Shown here: positions 36,715-44,913 of the stretch, one piece after another
How positions within the stretch are numbered: the stretch's first letter is position 1
How the letters are laid out: the number at the start of each line of letters is the position of its first letter
Assembly (NCBI RefSeq): GCF_003991205.1
Contig: NZ_RXOZ01000034.1
Location: 124,001-188,000 of the forward strand
Source of the DNA: Georgenia sp. SYP-B2076
GTDB taxonomy: Bacteria > Actinomycetota > Actinomycetes > Actinomycetales > Actinomycetaceae
Length of the DNA stretch: 64,000 nt
Direction of reading: 5' to 3'
The notes under the pieces: generated by a model
What the model saw: the letters and a program-made list of their open reading frames with translations, nothing else
Told to the model about the DNA's origin: nothing
Database searches by the model: none
Position numbers and translations under genes: made by a program

Positions 36715-37908
36715 GTGCTCATGAGCGACGCCGCCCCCGCCGCCGCACCGCCGCGTCTGACCGGTGCCGGGGACCTGTTCCAGCTCCTGCGCGACGGCCG
36801 GGCGTGGACGCGGTCGCAGATCGCCGCGGACACCGGGCAGGCCCGCTCCACGATCGCCGCGCGCGTCGAGCTGCTGCGTTCCATCGGCCTGGTGGAGCCG
36901 GCGGGCGAGGCCACCTCTACCGGGGGGCGTCCCCCGGCGACCTTCCGCTTCAACCCCGCGGTGCGCATGGTCCTCGCGGTGGACCTCGGCGCCGTCCACG
37001 CGCGCCTGGCGGTGACGGACCTCGCCGGCACGGTGCTCGCCGAGGTCGACGAGCCGCTCACCATCGCGGCCGGGCCCGAGCACGTCCTGGGCTGGGTGGT
37101 CGCGGCCGGGCGGCGCCTGGTCGCGTCCACGGGCCGGCCGGTCGACGAGGTCGTCGCCGTCGGCGTCGGGCTGCCCGGCCCGGTCGAGCACTCCACCGGA
37201 CGGCCGATCAACCCCCCGATCATGCCGGGCTGGCACGGCTACGACGTCGTGGGGCGCCTGCGCGAGGCGTTCGACGCCCCCGTCCTGGTGGACAACGACG
37301 TCAACCTCATGGCGCTCGGCGAGCACACCGCCGTGCTGCCCGACGTCGACGACCTGCTCTTCGTCAAGGTCGCCACGGGGATCGGCGCGGGCATCATCAG
37401 CGACGGCGAGCTGCGCCGCGGCGCCCAGGGCGCCGCCGGGGACCTCGGGCACATCAAGGTGCGCGAGGGCCGCCGGCTGCCCTGCCGGTGCGGGAACACC
37501 GGGTGCCTGGAAGCCGTCGCGAGCGGCGCCGCCATCGCCGCCGCGCTGCGCGAGGAGGGCCTCGACGCCGCCACCTCCCGGGACGTCGTCGCGCTCGTGC
37601 ACGCGGGCGACGTCGTCGCCTCGCGTGCGGTGCGCCAGGGCGGCCGCGTGATCGGCGGGGTGCTCGCGGGGTGCGTCAACCTGCTCAACCCCTCCGTCAT
37701 CGTCATCGGCGGCAACCTGGCCGCCGCCGGCGAGCAGCTCATCGCCGGGATCCGCGAGGTCGTCTACCAGGACTCCCTGCCGCTGGCCACGCAGCACCTG
37801 CGCGTCGTCGTCTCGCGCACGCAGGGCCGTGCCGCCGTGCTCGGCGCGAGCGCGATGGCCACCGCCCATGTCCTCAGCCCCGCGGCGATCGACGCCGTCG
37901 TCGGCTGA
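36715..37908 (+). CDS. ROK family transcriptional regulator (right carbohydrate locus)
   Basis: 397 residues from GTG 36715, 6 nt after AAGGTGG; ATG 36721 or TTG 36709 are alternatives. A winged helix (residues ~18-75) is followed by a ROK domain: GVGLPGPVEHSTGRPINPPIMPGW, DNDVNLMALGE, GTGIGAGIISDGEL and CRCGNTGCLEAVASG. It is divergent from the CUT2 operon and probably represses it through the 17-bp palindrome at 36628-36644 until its sugar ligand binds. It shares its main ROK motifs with the regulator of the left locus, suggesting related ligands or common descent. Confidence 0.9.
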   Translation: MLMSDAAPAAAPPRLTGAGDLFQLLRDGRAWTRSQIAADTGQARSTIAARVELLRSIGLVEPAGEATSTGGRPPATFRFNPAVRMVLAVDLGAVHARLAVTDLAGTVLAEVDEPLTIAAGPEHVLGWVVAAGRRLVASTGRPVDEVVAVGVGLPGPVEHSTGRPINPPIMPGWHGYDVVGRLREAFDAPVLVDNDVNLMALGEHTAVLPDVDDLLFVKVATGIGAGIISDGELRRGAQGAAGDLGHIKVREGRRLPCRCGNTGCLEAVASGAAIAAALREEGLDAATSRDVVALVHAGDVVASRAVRQGGRVIGGVLAGCVNLLNPSVIVIGGNLAAAGEQLIAGIREVVYQDSLPLATQHLRVVVSRTQGRAAVLGASAMATAHVLSPAAIDAVVG

Positions 37909-37979
37909 GCGACCATGTCGCGCCCGCTTTTCGGACACGGTCGCGGCCAAGCCGCCCCCGTCGGCGGCATGGCGCCGTC

Positions 37980-37985
37980 TACGCT
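37980..37985 (+). promoter_or_regulatory. Candidate -10 element, leaderless NYN gene
   Basis: TACGCT lies 6 nt before ATG 37992. No Shine-Dalgarno was found. Confidence 0.4.
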
Positions 37986-37991
37986 GAGCCC

Positions 37992-38564
37992 ATGCCAGAT
38001 TCCGACGCCCGCCCCACATACCTCCTCGTCGACGGGGAGAACATCGACGCCACCCTCGGCATGAGCGTCCTCGGGCGTCGCCCCGAGCCGGCCGAGCGCC
38101 CCCGGTGGGACCGCATCCTGCACTTCACCGAGGAGGTGTGGCACAAGGATGCGCGCGGCCTGTTCTTCCTGAACGCCACCAGCGGCCAGATGCCCATGAG
38201 CTTCGTGCAGGCGCTCCTGGCGATGAACTTCAACCCCATCCCGCTGGCGGGGTCGGGCACAGAGAAGGTCGTCGACATCGGCATCCAGCGCACGATGGAC
38301 GCCATCCTCGCCCAGGGCACCGGCGACGTCATCCTCGCCTCCCACGACGGCGACTACATCCCGCAGGTCGAGAGCCTGCTCGACGACGGCCGCCGCGTGG
38401 GCGTCCTGTGCTTCCGCGAGTTCCTCAACTCCGAGCTCGCCGGCCTGACGGAGCGCGGCCTGCAGATCTACGACCTGGAGGACGACCTCGGCGCCTTCAA
38501 CGCCGTCCTGCCGCGCGTGCGGATCATCCCGCTCACGTCCTTCGACCCCACGCGCTACCTCTAG
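37992..38564 (+). CDS. NYN domain protein (PIN-like RNase fold)
   Basis: 190 residues. The fold markers are YLLVDGENIDATLG at the start, VVDIGIQRTMDAI in the middle and DVILASHDGDYIPQVESLLDDG, giving the conserved acidic residues of NYN/PIN-like nucleases. An RNase role is predicted for the family, but the substrate is unknown. It is a single gene, followed by a 473-bp non-coding stretch with repeats. Confidence 0.85.
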   Translation: MPDSDARPTYLLVDGENIDATLGMSVLGRRPEPAERPRWDRILHFTEEVWHKDARGLFFLNATSGQMPMSFVQALLAMNFNPIPLAGSGTEKVVDIGIQRTMDAILAQGTGDVILASHDGDYIPQVESLLDDGRRVGVLCFREFLNSELAGLTERGLQIYDLEDDLGAFNAVLPRVRIIPLTSFDPTRYL

Positions 38565-38584
38565 GCCGCGACAGGTACGGGCCG

Positions 38585-38770
38585 CCCCATGGTGGCGACA
38601 GACCCTCGGGTGGCAACACGCCCACCTTGGGTGGCGAGCGGTCAAGTCCTGACGGGCCACCGCGCGGTCGCGACCGCCAAAACTCTCATGGCGACAGGTC
38701 AAGTACTCACGGGCCAGCCCCTCATGGCGACCGGTCAAGCGCTCACGGGCCGCTCACGCCTGTGCTCACT
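38585..38770. repeat. Degenerate tandem array of the GGTCAAGTNCTC motif
   Basis: Three clear copies (around 38639-38657, 38697-38715 and 38731-38750) follow the pattern GCGACCGGTCAAGTACTCAC then GGGCC. Two or three decayed copies flank them (38593, 38670, 38762). The spacing is irregular (about 35-60 bp). Confidence 0.65.
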
Positions 38771-38813
38771 GGCCTGCGCGGGGCGGCGAGCGGTCGGCCC
38801 GGGGCAGCGCGCG

Positions 38814-38921
38814 GATCGCGCCACAAACGCCGCCTGTCAAGGGACCGCCGGTGCTGCTGTGACGCGTGAGGTGCCGCGGCGGTGGCCGGCCGGCCCCGCC
38901 CGCGACCTTTGTGGCGCGATC
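38814..38921. repeat. 14-bp perfect inverted repeat, 108-bp element
   Basis: GATCGCGCCACAAA (38814-38827) and TTTGTGGCGCGATC (38908-38921) bound an 80-bp interior with no open frame of note. It could be a MITE-like remnant or a large hairpin. Confidence 0.55.
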
Positions 38922-39037
38922 AGCACGGTCGGCGCGACGCGCGCGCCACAGCCGCGCGCGCACCGCCGGAACGTCGGCCGGCGGCCCCGGCCCGCCGCCG
39001 CGATGAGCCACGCTGCCGCACCTCCGGAAGCCGCCTC

Positions 39038-40717
39038 GTGAGCCCGACGCCCAAACCCGTGCTCCCGACGCACACGCGGCGCCCCGCCGGCGACCTCCCC
39101 CGGTCTCTGCTGGTCCGGCGCGCCCGCCTCGTCCCCGTCGGCGTCTCGGCGAGGACCACCGGCGCGCCCATGGACGTGCGGATCGTCGACGGAGTCGTCA
39201 CCGACGTCGGGGCGCGTCTCGATCGTCTCCCGGTCGAGGACGTCCTCGAGGCGGAGGGCCGCTGGGCGATCCCGGGCCTGTGGGACCACCACGTGCACCT
39301 CGGCCAGTGGGCGTCGACCTTCAGCCGCCTCGACCTCGGCACCGCCGCGAGCGCGGCGGAGGCGCTGGAGCTCGTGCGCGCCCGGCTCGAGGCCGAGCCG
39401 CCGGCGCGGGACGACATCCTCGTCGGCTTCGGGTTCCGCGACGCCCTGTGGCCCGACGCGCCCTCGCTGGCGGCGCTGGACGCCGTGGCGGGTGACGTAC
39501 CGGTGACCCTGCTCTCCGGTGACGTGCACTGCGGCTGGTTGAGCAGCCGCGCCCGCGAGCTTCTCGGCGCGGCGCCGGGCGGCGCACGCGACGGCGGTGC
39601 GCACGACGGCGGCGCGTGCGACGGCGGCGCGCGCGGCGGCGGCCCGCCCGACGACGGGCTCATCCGGGAGGCGCCCTGGTTCGAGGTCCTCCAACGCCTG
39701 CGCGAACGGCCCGGTCCCGACCCCGCCGCCGCGTACCGCCGGGCGCTCGGCGATGCGGCCGCGCGCGGCGTCGTGGGCGTGACGGAGCTGGAGTGGGCGC
39801 CCAACCACCGGGAGTGGCCGGACCGCGTCGCCGAGGGCCTGGACCTCGTCCGCGTGCGCGCCGGGTTCTATGCGGAGCACCTCGACGATGTCCTCGCCAC
39901 CGGCCGGCGCACCGGCGACGCGCTGCCCGGCGGCCGTGGCCTCGTGACCATGGGCGCTCTGAAGATCATCTCCGACGGCTCGCTGAACACCCGTACCGCG
40001 CACTGCCTCGCGCCCTACGCCGACCCGCCAGACCCCGAGCACCCCCACGGCGTGCAGACCGTGGACCCGCAGACGCTCGAGGAGCTGCTGCGCCGGGCCC
40101 GGGCGGGTGGGCTCGACGTTGCCGTCCACGCGATCGGCGACGCGGCGGCCGGCATCGCCCTGGACGCCTTCGCCGCCGCGGGCGCCCGCGGGTCGATCGA
40201 GCACGCCCAGCTCCTGGCCCCCGAGCACGCGGAGCGGCTGGCGCGCCTGGGCGTGGTGGCCAGCGTGCAGCCAGCGCAGCTGCTGGACGACCGCGACGTG
40301 ACCGAGCGGGTCTGGCCCGGCCGCGCCGACCGGTCCTTCCCGCTCCGCGCCCTCCTCGACGCCGGGGCCACGCTGGCGTTCGGGTCCGACGCACCGGTGG
40401 CCCCGCTGGACCCGTGGCTCGCGATGGCGGCCGCCGTGCACCGCAGCGCCGACGAGCGCCCGCCCTGGCATCCCGAGCAGCAGATCACCGCGGCCGAGGC
40501 CCTGGCGGCCAGCACGGATGGGCAGCGCACGCTGGCGCCGGGCGGCCGCGGCGACGTCGTCCTGCTCGACGCCGACCCGCTCGCCGCAGGGACTGCGGCC
40601 CGCACCGGCGAGACGGTGGCCCGCACCGGTGACACGGCGGACGCCGCCGCGCGCCTGCGCACGATGCGCGTGGCCGCCACCGTCGTCGCCGGCCGCATCA
40701 CGCACCGCGCCCTCTGA
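39038..40717 (+). CDS. YtcJ-like metal-dependent amidohydrolase
   Basis: 559 residues from GTG 39038 with GGAAG 8 nt upstream. It has the metal-binding HVH in [29 protein letters not shown] (typical of YtcJ/amidohydrolase family 3), [17 protein letters not shown] and [13 protein letters not shown]. Such enzymes hydrolyse N-formyl or amide bonds; the substrate is unknown. Around residues 180-205 there is a low-complexity Gly/Ala/Asp insertion ([13 protein letters not shown] pattern) made by short tandem repeats near 39570-39650, probably a surface loop. Confidence 0.85.
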   Translation: MSPTPKPVLPTHTRRPAGDLPRSLLVRRARLVPVGVSARTTGAPMDVRIVDGVVTDVGARLDRLPVEDVLEAEGRWAIPGLWDHHVHLGQWASTFSRLDLGTAASAAEALELVRARLEAEPPARDDILVGFGFRDALWPDAPSLAALDAVAGDVPVTLLSGDVHCGWLSSRARELLGAAPGGARDGGAHDGGACDGGARGGGPPDDGLIREAPWFEVLQRLRERPGPDPAAAYRRALGDAAARGVVGVTELEWAPNHREWPDRVAEGLDLVRVRAGFYAEHLDDVLATGRRTGDALPGGRGLVTMGALKIISDGSLNTRTAHCLAPYADPPDPEHPHGVQTVDPQTLEELLRRARAGGLDVAVHAIGDAAAGIALDAFAAAGARGSIEHAQLLAPEHAERLARLGVVASVQPAQLLDDRDVTERVWPGRADRSFPLRALLDAGATLAFGSDAPVAPLDPWLAMAAAVHRSADERPPWHPEQQITAAEALAASTDGQRTLAPGGRGDVVLLDADPLAAGTAARTGETVARTGDTADAAARLRTMRVAATVVAGRITHRAL

Positions 40718-40755
40718 GCCCGGTCCAACGCCCCACGCTCGCCGATGATGGGGGC

Positions 40756-41091
40756 ATGACGGTTCTCCGATCGATGATCCTGTTCGTCCTCGCCGCCGGC
40801 GCCGAGATCGGCGGTGCCTGGCTCGTGTGGCAGGCCGTCCGGGAGGGGCGCGCGTGGTGGTGGGCGGGCCTGGGCGTCATGGCGCTGGGCCTCTACGGCT
40901 TCGTCGCGACCCTGCAGCCCGAGGCGCACTTCGGGCGCATCCTGGCCGCCTACGGCGGCGTCTTCGTCGCCGGGTCGCTGCTGTGGGGCGTGCTGGTCGA
41001 CGGCTTCCGACCCGACCGCTGGGACCTCGCCGGTGCGGCGATCTGCCTGCTCGGCGTGGTGGTCATCATGTTCGCGCCCCGCCCGGCGTGA
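40756..41091 (+). CDS. ynfA: YnfA (UPF0060) family small membrane protein
   Basis: 111 residues with four predicted membrane helices and the family features [55 protein letters not shown] and [23 protein letters not shown]. YnfA resembles a small multidrug-resistance transporter; some members export cationic compounds. The gene may share a transcript with the following phzF-like gene, 14 bp away. Confidence 0.92.
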   Translation: MTVLRSMILFVLAAGAEIGGAWLVWQAVREGRAWWWAGLGVMALGLYGFVATLQPEAHFGRILAAYGGVFVAGSLLWGVLVDGFRPDRWDLAGAAICLLGVVVIMFAPRPA

Positions 41092-41105
41092 GTACCGTGG
41101 CGGTC

Positions 41106-41948
41106 ATGAGCTCCCGCGCCTTCGCCCAGGTCGATGTCTTCTCCGCGGAGCCGTACCGGGGCAACCCGGTCGCCGTCGTCGTCGACGCCGAGGGCCTGGG
41201 CGAGACGGACATGCAGCTCTTCGCCCGCTGGACGAACCTGTCCGAGACCACCTTCCTCCTGCCCGCCACTGACCCAGCCGCCGACTACCGCGTGCGCATC
41301 TTCACCACCGAGGAGGAGCTGCCGTTCGCCGGGCACCCCACCCTGGGATCGGCCCACGCCTGGCTCGAGGCCGGCCACGCGCCGCGCACCCCCGGCCGGC
41401 TGGTCCAGCAGTGCGGCGTCGGGCTCGTCGAGCTGCGCGAGGACGACGGGCGGTGGGCGTTCGCGGGCCCCGCGCTGACCCGGTACGAGCCCGTCGACAC
41501 CGAGACGCTCGCCCAGGTCGCCGCCGGGCTGCGGCTGGACCCCGCCGACCTCCTCGACAGCTCGTGGCTGGTGAACGGCCCGACCTGGATCGGTGTGCGC
41601 CTCGCCACGGCCGCGCAGGTCCTGGCGCTGCGCCCGGACTACGCCGCGCTGGGCGACCTGTTCGTCGGCGTGGTCGGCCCGCACACCGGTGACGCGGCGG
41701 GCGCCGGCGGCCCCGCGTTCGAGGTCCGCGCGCTCATGGGCACCGGCGTCGAGGACCCGGTCACCGGCTCCTTCAACGCGGGCGCGGCCCGCTGGCTGAT
41801 GGACACCGGGCAGGCGCCGTCCTCCTACGTCGCCGCGCAGGGCACCGTCATCGGCCGCGCCGGGCGGGTCTACGTGCGCGCGGCCGACGGCGAGGTGTGG
41901 GTCGGCGGGGACGCCACGACGGCGATCGCGGGGTCGGTCCGGCTCTGA
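41106..41948 (+). CDS. PhzF family isomerase
   Basis: 280 residues. It starts AFAQVDVFSAEPYRGNPVAVV, has the catalytic-glutamate region TNLSETTFLLP, GHPTLGSAHA, and the C-terminal motif GVEDPVTGSFNAGAARWL. This is the two-domain diaminopimelate-epimerase fold. PhzF itself isomerises trans-2,3-dihydro-3-hydroxyanthranilate, but no phenazine genes are here, so the real substrate is unknown. TACCGT lies 7 nt before the ATG. Confidence 0.9.
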   Translation: MSSRAFAQVDVFSAEPYRGNPVAVVVDAEGLGETDMQLFARWTNLSETTFLLPATDPAADYRVRIFTTEEELPFAGHPTLGSAHAWLEAGHAPRTPGRLVQQCGVGLVELREDDGRWAFAGPALTRYEPVDTETLAQVAAGLRLDPADLLDSSWLVNGPTWIGVRLATAAQVLALRPDYAALGDLFVGVVGPHTGDAAGAGGPAFEVRALMGTGVEDPVTGSFNAGAARWLMDTGQAPSSYVAAQGTVIGRAGRVYVRAADGEVWVGGDATTAIAGSVRL

Positions 41949-42100
41949 CGACGGACCCCGCCGGGCGGGACGCCGCGGGGGGGGCCGAGGCAGACGCCAC
42001 GGACGGACGCCGGGCAGGACGGCGACGGCGACGGCGACGGCCAGCCTCGCCCCAGCCTGCTCCCAGGAAACCCTCAGACCGGCGGGGCACACTGGGTGTC

Positions 42101-42910
42101 ATGGAAGCGCGAACCGCCCCGCAGCCCGCCTCGAACACCACGCGGCCGCACGAGGGCGCGCGCGGGCAGGACCGGCCCCCGGAGGCCCGGCTCCTGGTCG
42201 TGGACGACGAGCCCAGCATCCGGGAGCTGCTCTCCGCGTCCCTGCGCTTCGCCGGGTTCGAGGTGGTCACCGCCGAGGACGGCAACGCCGCGCTCCGCGC
42301 CGCGGCCGACCACCAGCCCGACCTGGTGGTCCTCGACGTCATGCTCCCGGACATGGACGGCTTCACCGTCCTGCGGCGCCTGCGCGCGCACGGCGACCCC
42401 ATCCCCGTCCTCTTCCTCACCGCCCGCGACGACATGACCGACAAGGTCCAGGGCCTCACCGTCGGCGGTGACGACTACGTCACCAAGCCCTTCAGCCTCG
42501 AGGAGGTCGTGGCCCGCATCCGCGCGGTGCTCCGCCGCACGCACCCCGAGGCGGAGGACGATGGCGCCGTGCTCCGCTACGCCGACCTCGAGCTCGACGA
42601 GGACGCCCACGAGGTCCGCCGCGCCGGGCGTCAGGTCGAGCTCTCCCCCACCGAGTTCAAGCTGCTGCGGTACCTCATGATCAACGCCGAGCGCGTCGTC
42701 TCCAAGGCGCAGATCCTCGACCACGTCTGGGACTACGACTTCGCCGGTGACGCCGCCATCGTCGAGTCCTACATCTCCTACCTGCGGCGCAAGGTCGACT
42801 CCGCGTCGGCGCTGGGCCTCGAGGGCACCCCGGAGGGTGAGGCGCTGAGCCCGCTGATCCACACCCGCCGCGGCGTCGGGTACGTGCTCCGGCAGCTTCC
42901 CACGCGCTGA
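42101..42910 (+). CDS. OmpR-type response regulator
   Basis: 269 residues. A receiver domain (residues ~30-145) has acidic pocket VVDDEP, phospho-acceptor Asp in LVVLDVMLPDMDG, LTARDD and YVTKPF. A winged-helix DNA-binding domain follows (residues ~165-265; LSPTEFKLLRYLMINAERVVSKAQIL, RGVGYVL). The N-terminal ~28 residues are disordered. The stop overlaps the kinase ATG by 1 nt (TGATG), giving tight coupling. Confidence 0.95.
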   Translation: MEARTAPQPASNTTRPHEGARGQDRPPEARLLVVDDEPSIRELLSASLRFAGFEVVTAEDGNAALRAAADHQPDLVVLDVMLPDMDGFTVLRRLRAHGDPIPVLFLTARDDMTDKVQGLTVGGDDYVTKPFSLEEVVARIRAVLRRTHPEAEDDGAVLRYADLELDEDAHEVRRAGRQVELSPTEFKLLRYLMINAERVVSKAQILDHVWDYDFAGDAAIVESYISYLRRKVDSASALGLEGTPEGEALSPLIHTRRGVGYVLRQLPTR

Positions 42911-44598
42911 TGCTGACACGGCTGCGACGGCGCTGGGGCGCGTTCCCCCTCAGCGTCCAGCTCGTCGCGATCCTCGCCGCGCTGCTGCTGCTTGGCCTGG
43001 CCACGGCGGGGACCACCACGCTGACCGTGCTGCGCGCGCACCTGGTCCACCAGCTCGACGACGAGCTGACCTCCAGCGCCCGCTCGCTCGGGCAGAACAC
43101 CGTCGACCAGCTCATGGCCGGGCGCAACGAGCAACCGGTGCTCCCGTCGGACTACTACGTCCGGGTCGAGGTCGACGGCAAGGTCGACCAGATCATCAAC
43201 CACCAGGCCGAGGAGCGGTTCGGGGTCCCCCGCGTCCCACGGCTCGACCTCGACGACCTCGACGACGAGCTCGAGCCGGTCACGCTCGACGGCGCGGGCA
43301 GCGCCGTGGACTGGCGCGCCGTGACGCTGCCCGTCAGCGCCGTCCGCGGCGGCCCGACGGTCGGCGCGGTCACGGTGGCCCTGCCGCTCGCCTCGGTCGA
43401 CCTGACGATCGCGCGCACCGGCCGGCTCCTCGTCCTCTCCGGTGCGGCCATCGCGGGCGTTGGCGCTTTGGCGGCGTGGTTCGCGGTGCGCCGGTCGCTA
43501 CGCCCGCTCCGCGAGATCGAGGCGACTGCGGGCGCGATCGCCGCCGGCGACCTCTCCCGCCGCGTCCCCACGCCCCCGCCGACGACGGAGGTCGGCTCCC
43601 TGGCCCGGTCGCTCAACGTCATGCTCGCCCAGATCGAGCAGTCCTTCGCCGCCCAGCAAGCCTCCGAGCAGCGCATGCGCCGCTTCGTCTCCGACGCCTC
43701 CCACGAGCTGCGCACCCCGCTGGCCACCATCCGCGGGTACGGCGAGCTCTACCGCATGGGCGGCGTCGAGCCCGACGGCGTGGGGCACGCCATGAGCCGC
43801 ATCGAGTCCGAGGCCAAGCGCATGGGCACGCTCGTGGAGGACCTCCTCCAGCTCGCCCGGCTCGACGAGGGACGCCCCCTGGACCTGCGCCCCGTCGACC
43901 TCACCGCGGTGGCCGCCGACGCCGTCGCCGACCTCCGCGCCGTGGCCCCGGGCCGTCCCGCGACCGTGGTGCCGCTCGCGGCCACCGGTGACGCCGGCGC
44001 CGACGCGACGGTCCCACCCGTGGTGGTCACGGCCGACGGGGACAAGATCCGCCAGGTGGTCGCCAACCTGGTGGGCAACGTCCTGCAGCACACCCCCGCA
44101 GGCACGCCGGTGGAGATCGCCGTCGGGCAGCCCGAACCGGAGTGGGCGCTGATCGAGGTCCGCGACCACGGTCCCGGGATCGCCGAGGATGACGCCCCGC
44201 GGGTCTTCGAGCGCTTCTTCCGAGTGGATCCCTCCCGCACTCGCAGCTCCGGCGGCTCGGGGCTGGGCCTGGCGATCGTCGCGGCCATCATGGGCGCCCA
44301 CCATGGCGGCGTGCGGGTGCTCCCCACGCCCGGCGGCGGCACGACGGTGCAGGTCGCCGCGCCGGTGGCCGGGCCGCCGCCCGCACCCGTGCCGGCGGGC
44401 GAGGGCGACGAGGCGCAGCCGGCGCCCGCCCACGACGGCGACGAGGCGCAGCCGGCGCCCGCGAGCACCACGCCGCGGGGCCGCTCCCCGCACGCGTCCC
44501 CGGCGGCGCACCCCAAAGGCGCCACCGCCGCCACGGCGGAGCAGGCTCCGCCCGCCGCCGAGCAGGCACCCCCCGCGGGCGTCGCTGACCGCCGCTGA
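42910..44598 (+). CDS. Sensor histidine kinase
   Basis: 562 residues. Membrane segments at ~residues 17-40 and ~170-195 flank an extracytoplasmic sensor of ~130 residues. A HAMP domain follows, then HisKA with SDASHELRTPLATIRGYGEL (phospho-His) and HATPase_c with NLVGNVLQHTP, RDHGPGI and SSGGSGLGLAIV. The last ~85 residues are a disordered Ala/Pro tail with a 13-residue repeat (GDEAQPAPA pattern). It is cognate to the response regulator directly upstream; no stimulus can be inferred. Confidence 0.94.
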   Translation: MLTRLRRRWGAFPLSVQLVAILAALLLLGLATAGTTTLTVLRAHLVHQLDDELTSSARSLGQNTVDQLMAGRNEQPVLPSDYYVRVEVDGKVDQIINHQAEERFGVPRVPRLDLDDLDDELEPVTLDGAGSAVDWRAVTLPVSAVRGGPTVGAVTVALPLASVDLTIARTGRLLVLSGAAIAGVGALAAWFAVRRSLRPLREIEATAGAIAAGDLSRRVPTPPPTTEVGSLARSLNVMLAQIEQSFAAQQASEQRMRRFVSDASHELRTPLATIRGYGELYRMGGVEPDGVGHAMSRIESEAKRMGTLVEDLLQLARLDEGRPLDLRPVDLTAVAADAVADLRAVAPGRPATVVPLAATGDAGADATVPPVVVTADGDKIRQVVANLVGNVLQHTPAGTPVEIAVGQPEPEWALIEVRDHGPGIAEDDAPRVFERFFRVDPSRTRSSGGSGLGLAIVAAIMGAHHGGVRVLPTPGGGTTVQVAAPVAGPPPAPVPAGEGDEAQPAPAHDGDEAQPAPASTTPRGRSPHASPAAHPKGATAATAEQAPPAAEQAPPAGVADRR

Positions 44599-44913
44599 CC
44601 GCCGCCGACGCCGCTGACCGCCACTGAAAGCCACTGAAGGCCGCCGTACCCCGCGCCCCATCGCCCCCGTGAGCGCGGCTGAACGCGGCCTCGACCCGCC
44701 GGAACCGCGTTTGCCCCACGACTGGGGCGGATGGCTACCAACGAGGCACGATCGGGGGCCCCATCGGTCACACCTGCCCCAGTCGTGGGGCAATCGGCTC
44801 ATTCCGTGCGTGCGACCGGGGCAGTCGCTCGATGCGCCAGTAGCGGCCCCCGGCGACAGACCGCGGGCGGGCGTGCGACCGGAGCCTGTGCCGGAGCCGC
44901 TACCGGTGCGCGC
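44599..44913. other. Convergent intergenic stretch with repeat element C
   Basis: 315 bp between the kinase and the leftward lipid operon. It starts with short degenerate GCTGACCGCC repeats, holds the 83-bp element at 44711-44793, and then a GCGTGCGACCGG direct repeat (about 44808 and 44870). No gene is seen. Confidence 0.55.
44711..44793. repeat. 83-bp inverted-repeat element, copy C (TTGCCCCAYGA family)
   Basis: The 18-bp perfect arms TTGCCCCACGACTGGGGC (44711-44728) and the complement (44776-44793) are the longest of the three copies. Total length matches copy A exactly. It lies between convergent genes. Confidence 0.8.

Larger units (their letters stand above)
38565..39037 (+). other. 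Non-coding stretch with degenerate tandem motif and long inverted repeat
   Basis: 473 bp between NYN and amidohydrolase genes. The first half holds degenerate repeats of the GGTCAAGTACTCACGGGCC motif. The second half holds a 14-bp inverted repeat spanning 108 bp. No gene is supported. Confidence 0.6.

Noticed and set aside
34971-38564. 1197-codon plus-strand open frame across the ABC ATPase and ROK genes
   Set aside because: It runs antisense to RbsA motifs and out of frame with the ROK domain; only its last 191 codons (NYN protein) are real.
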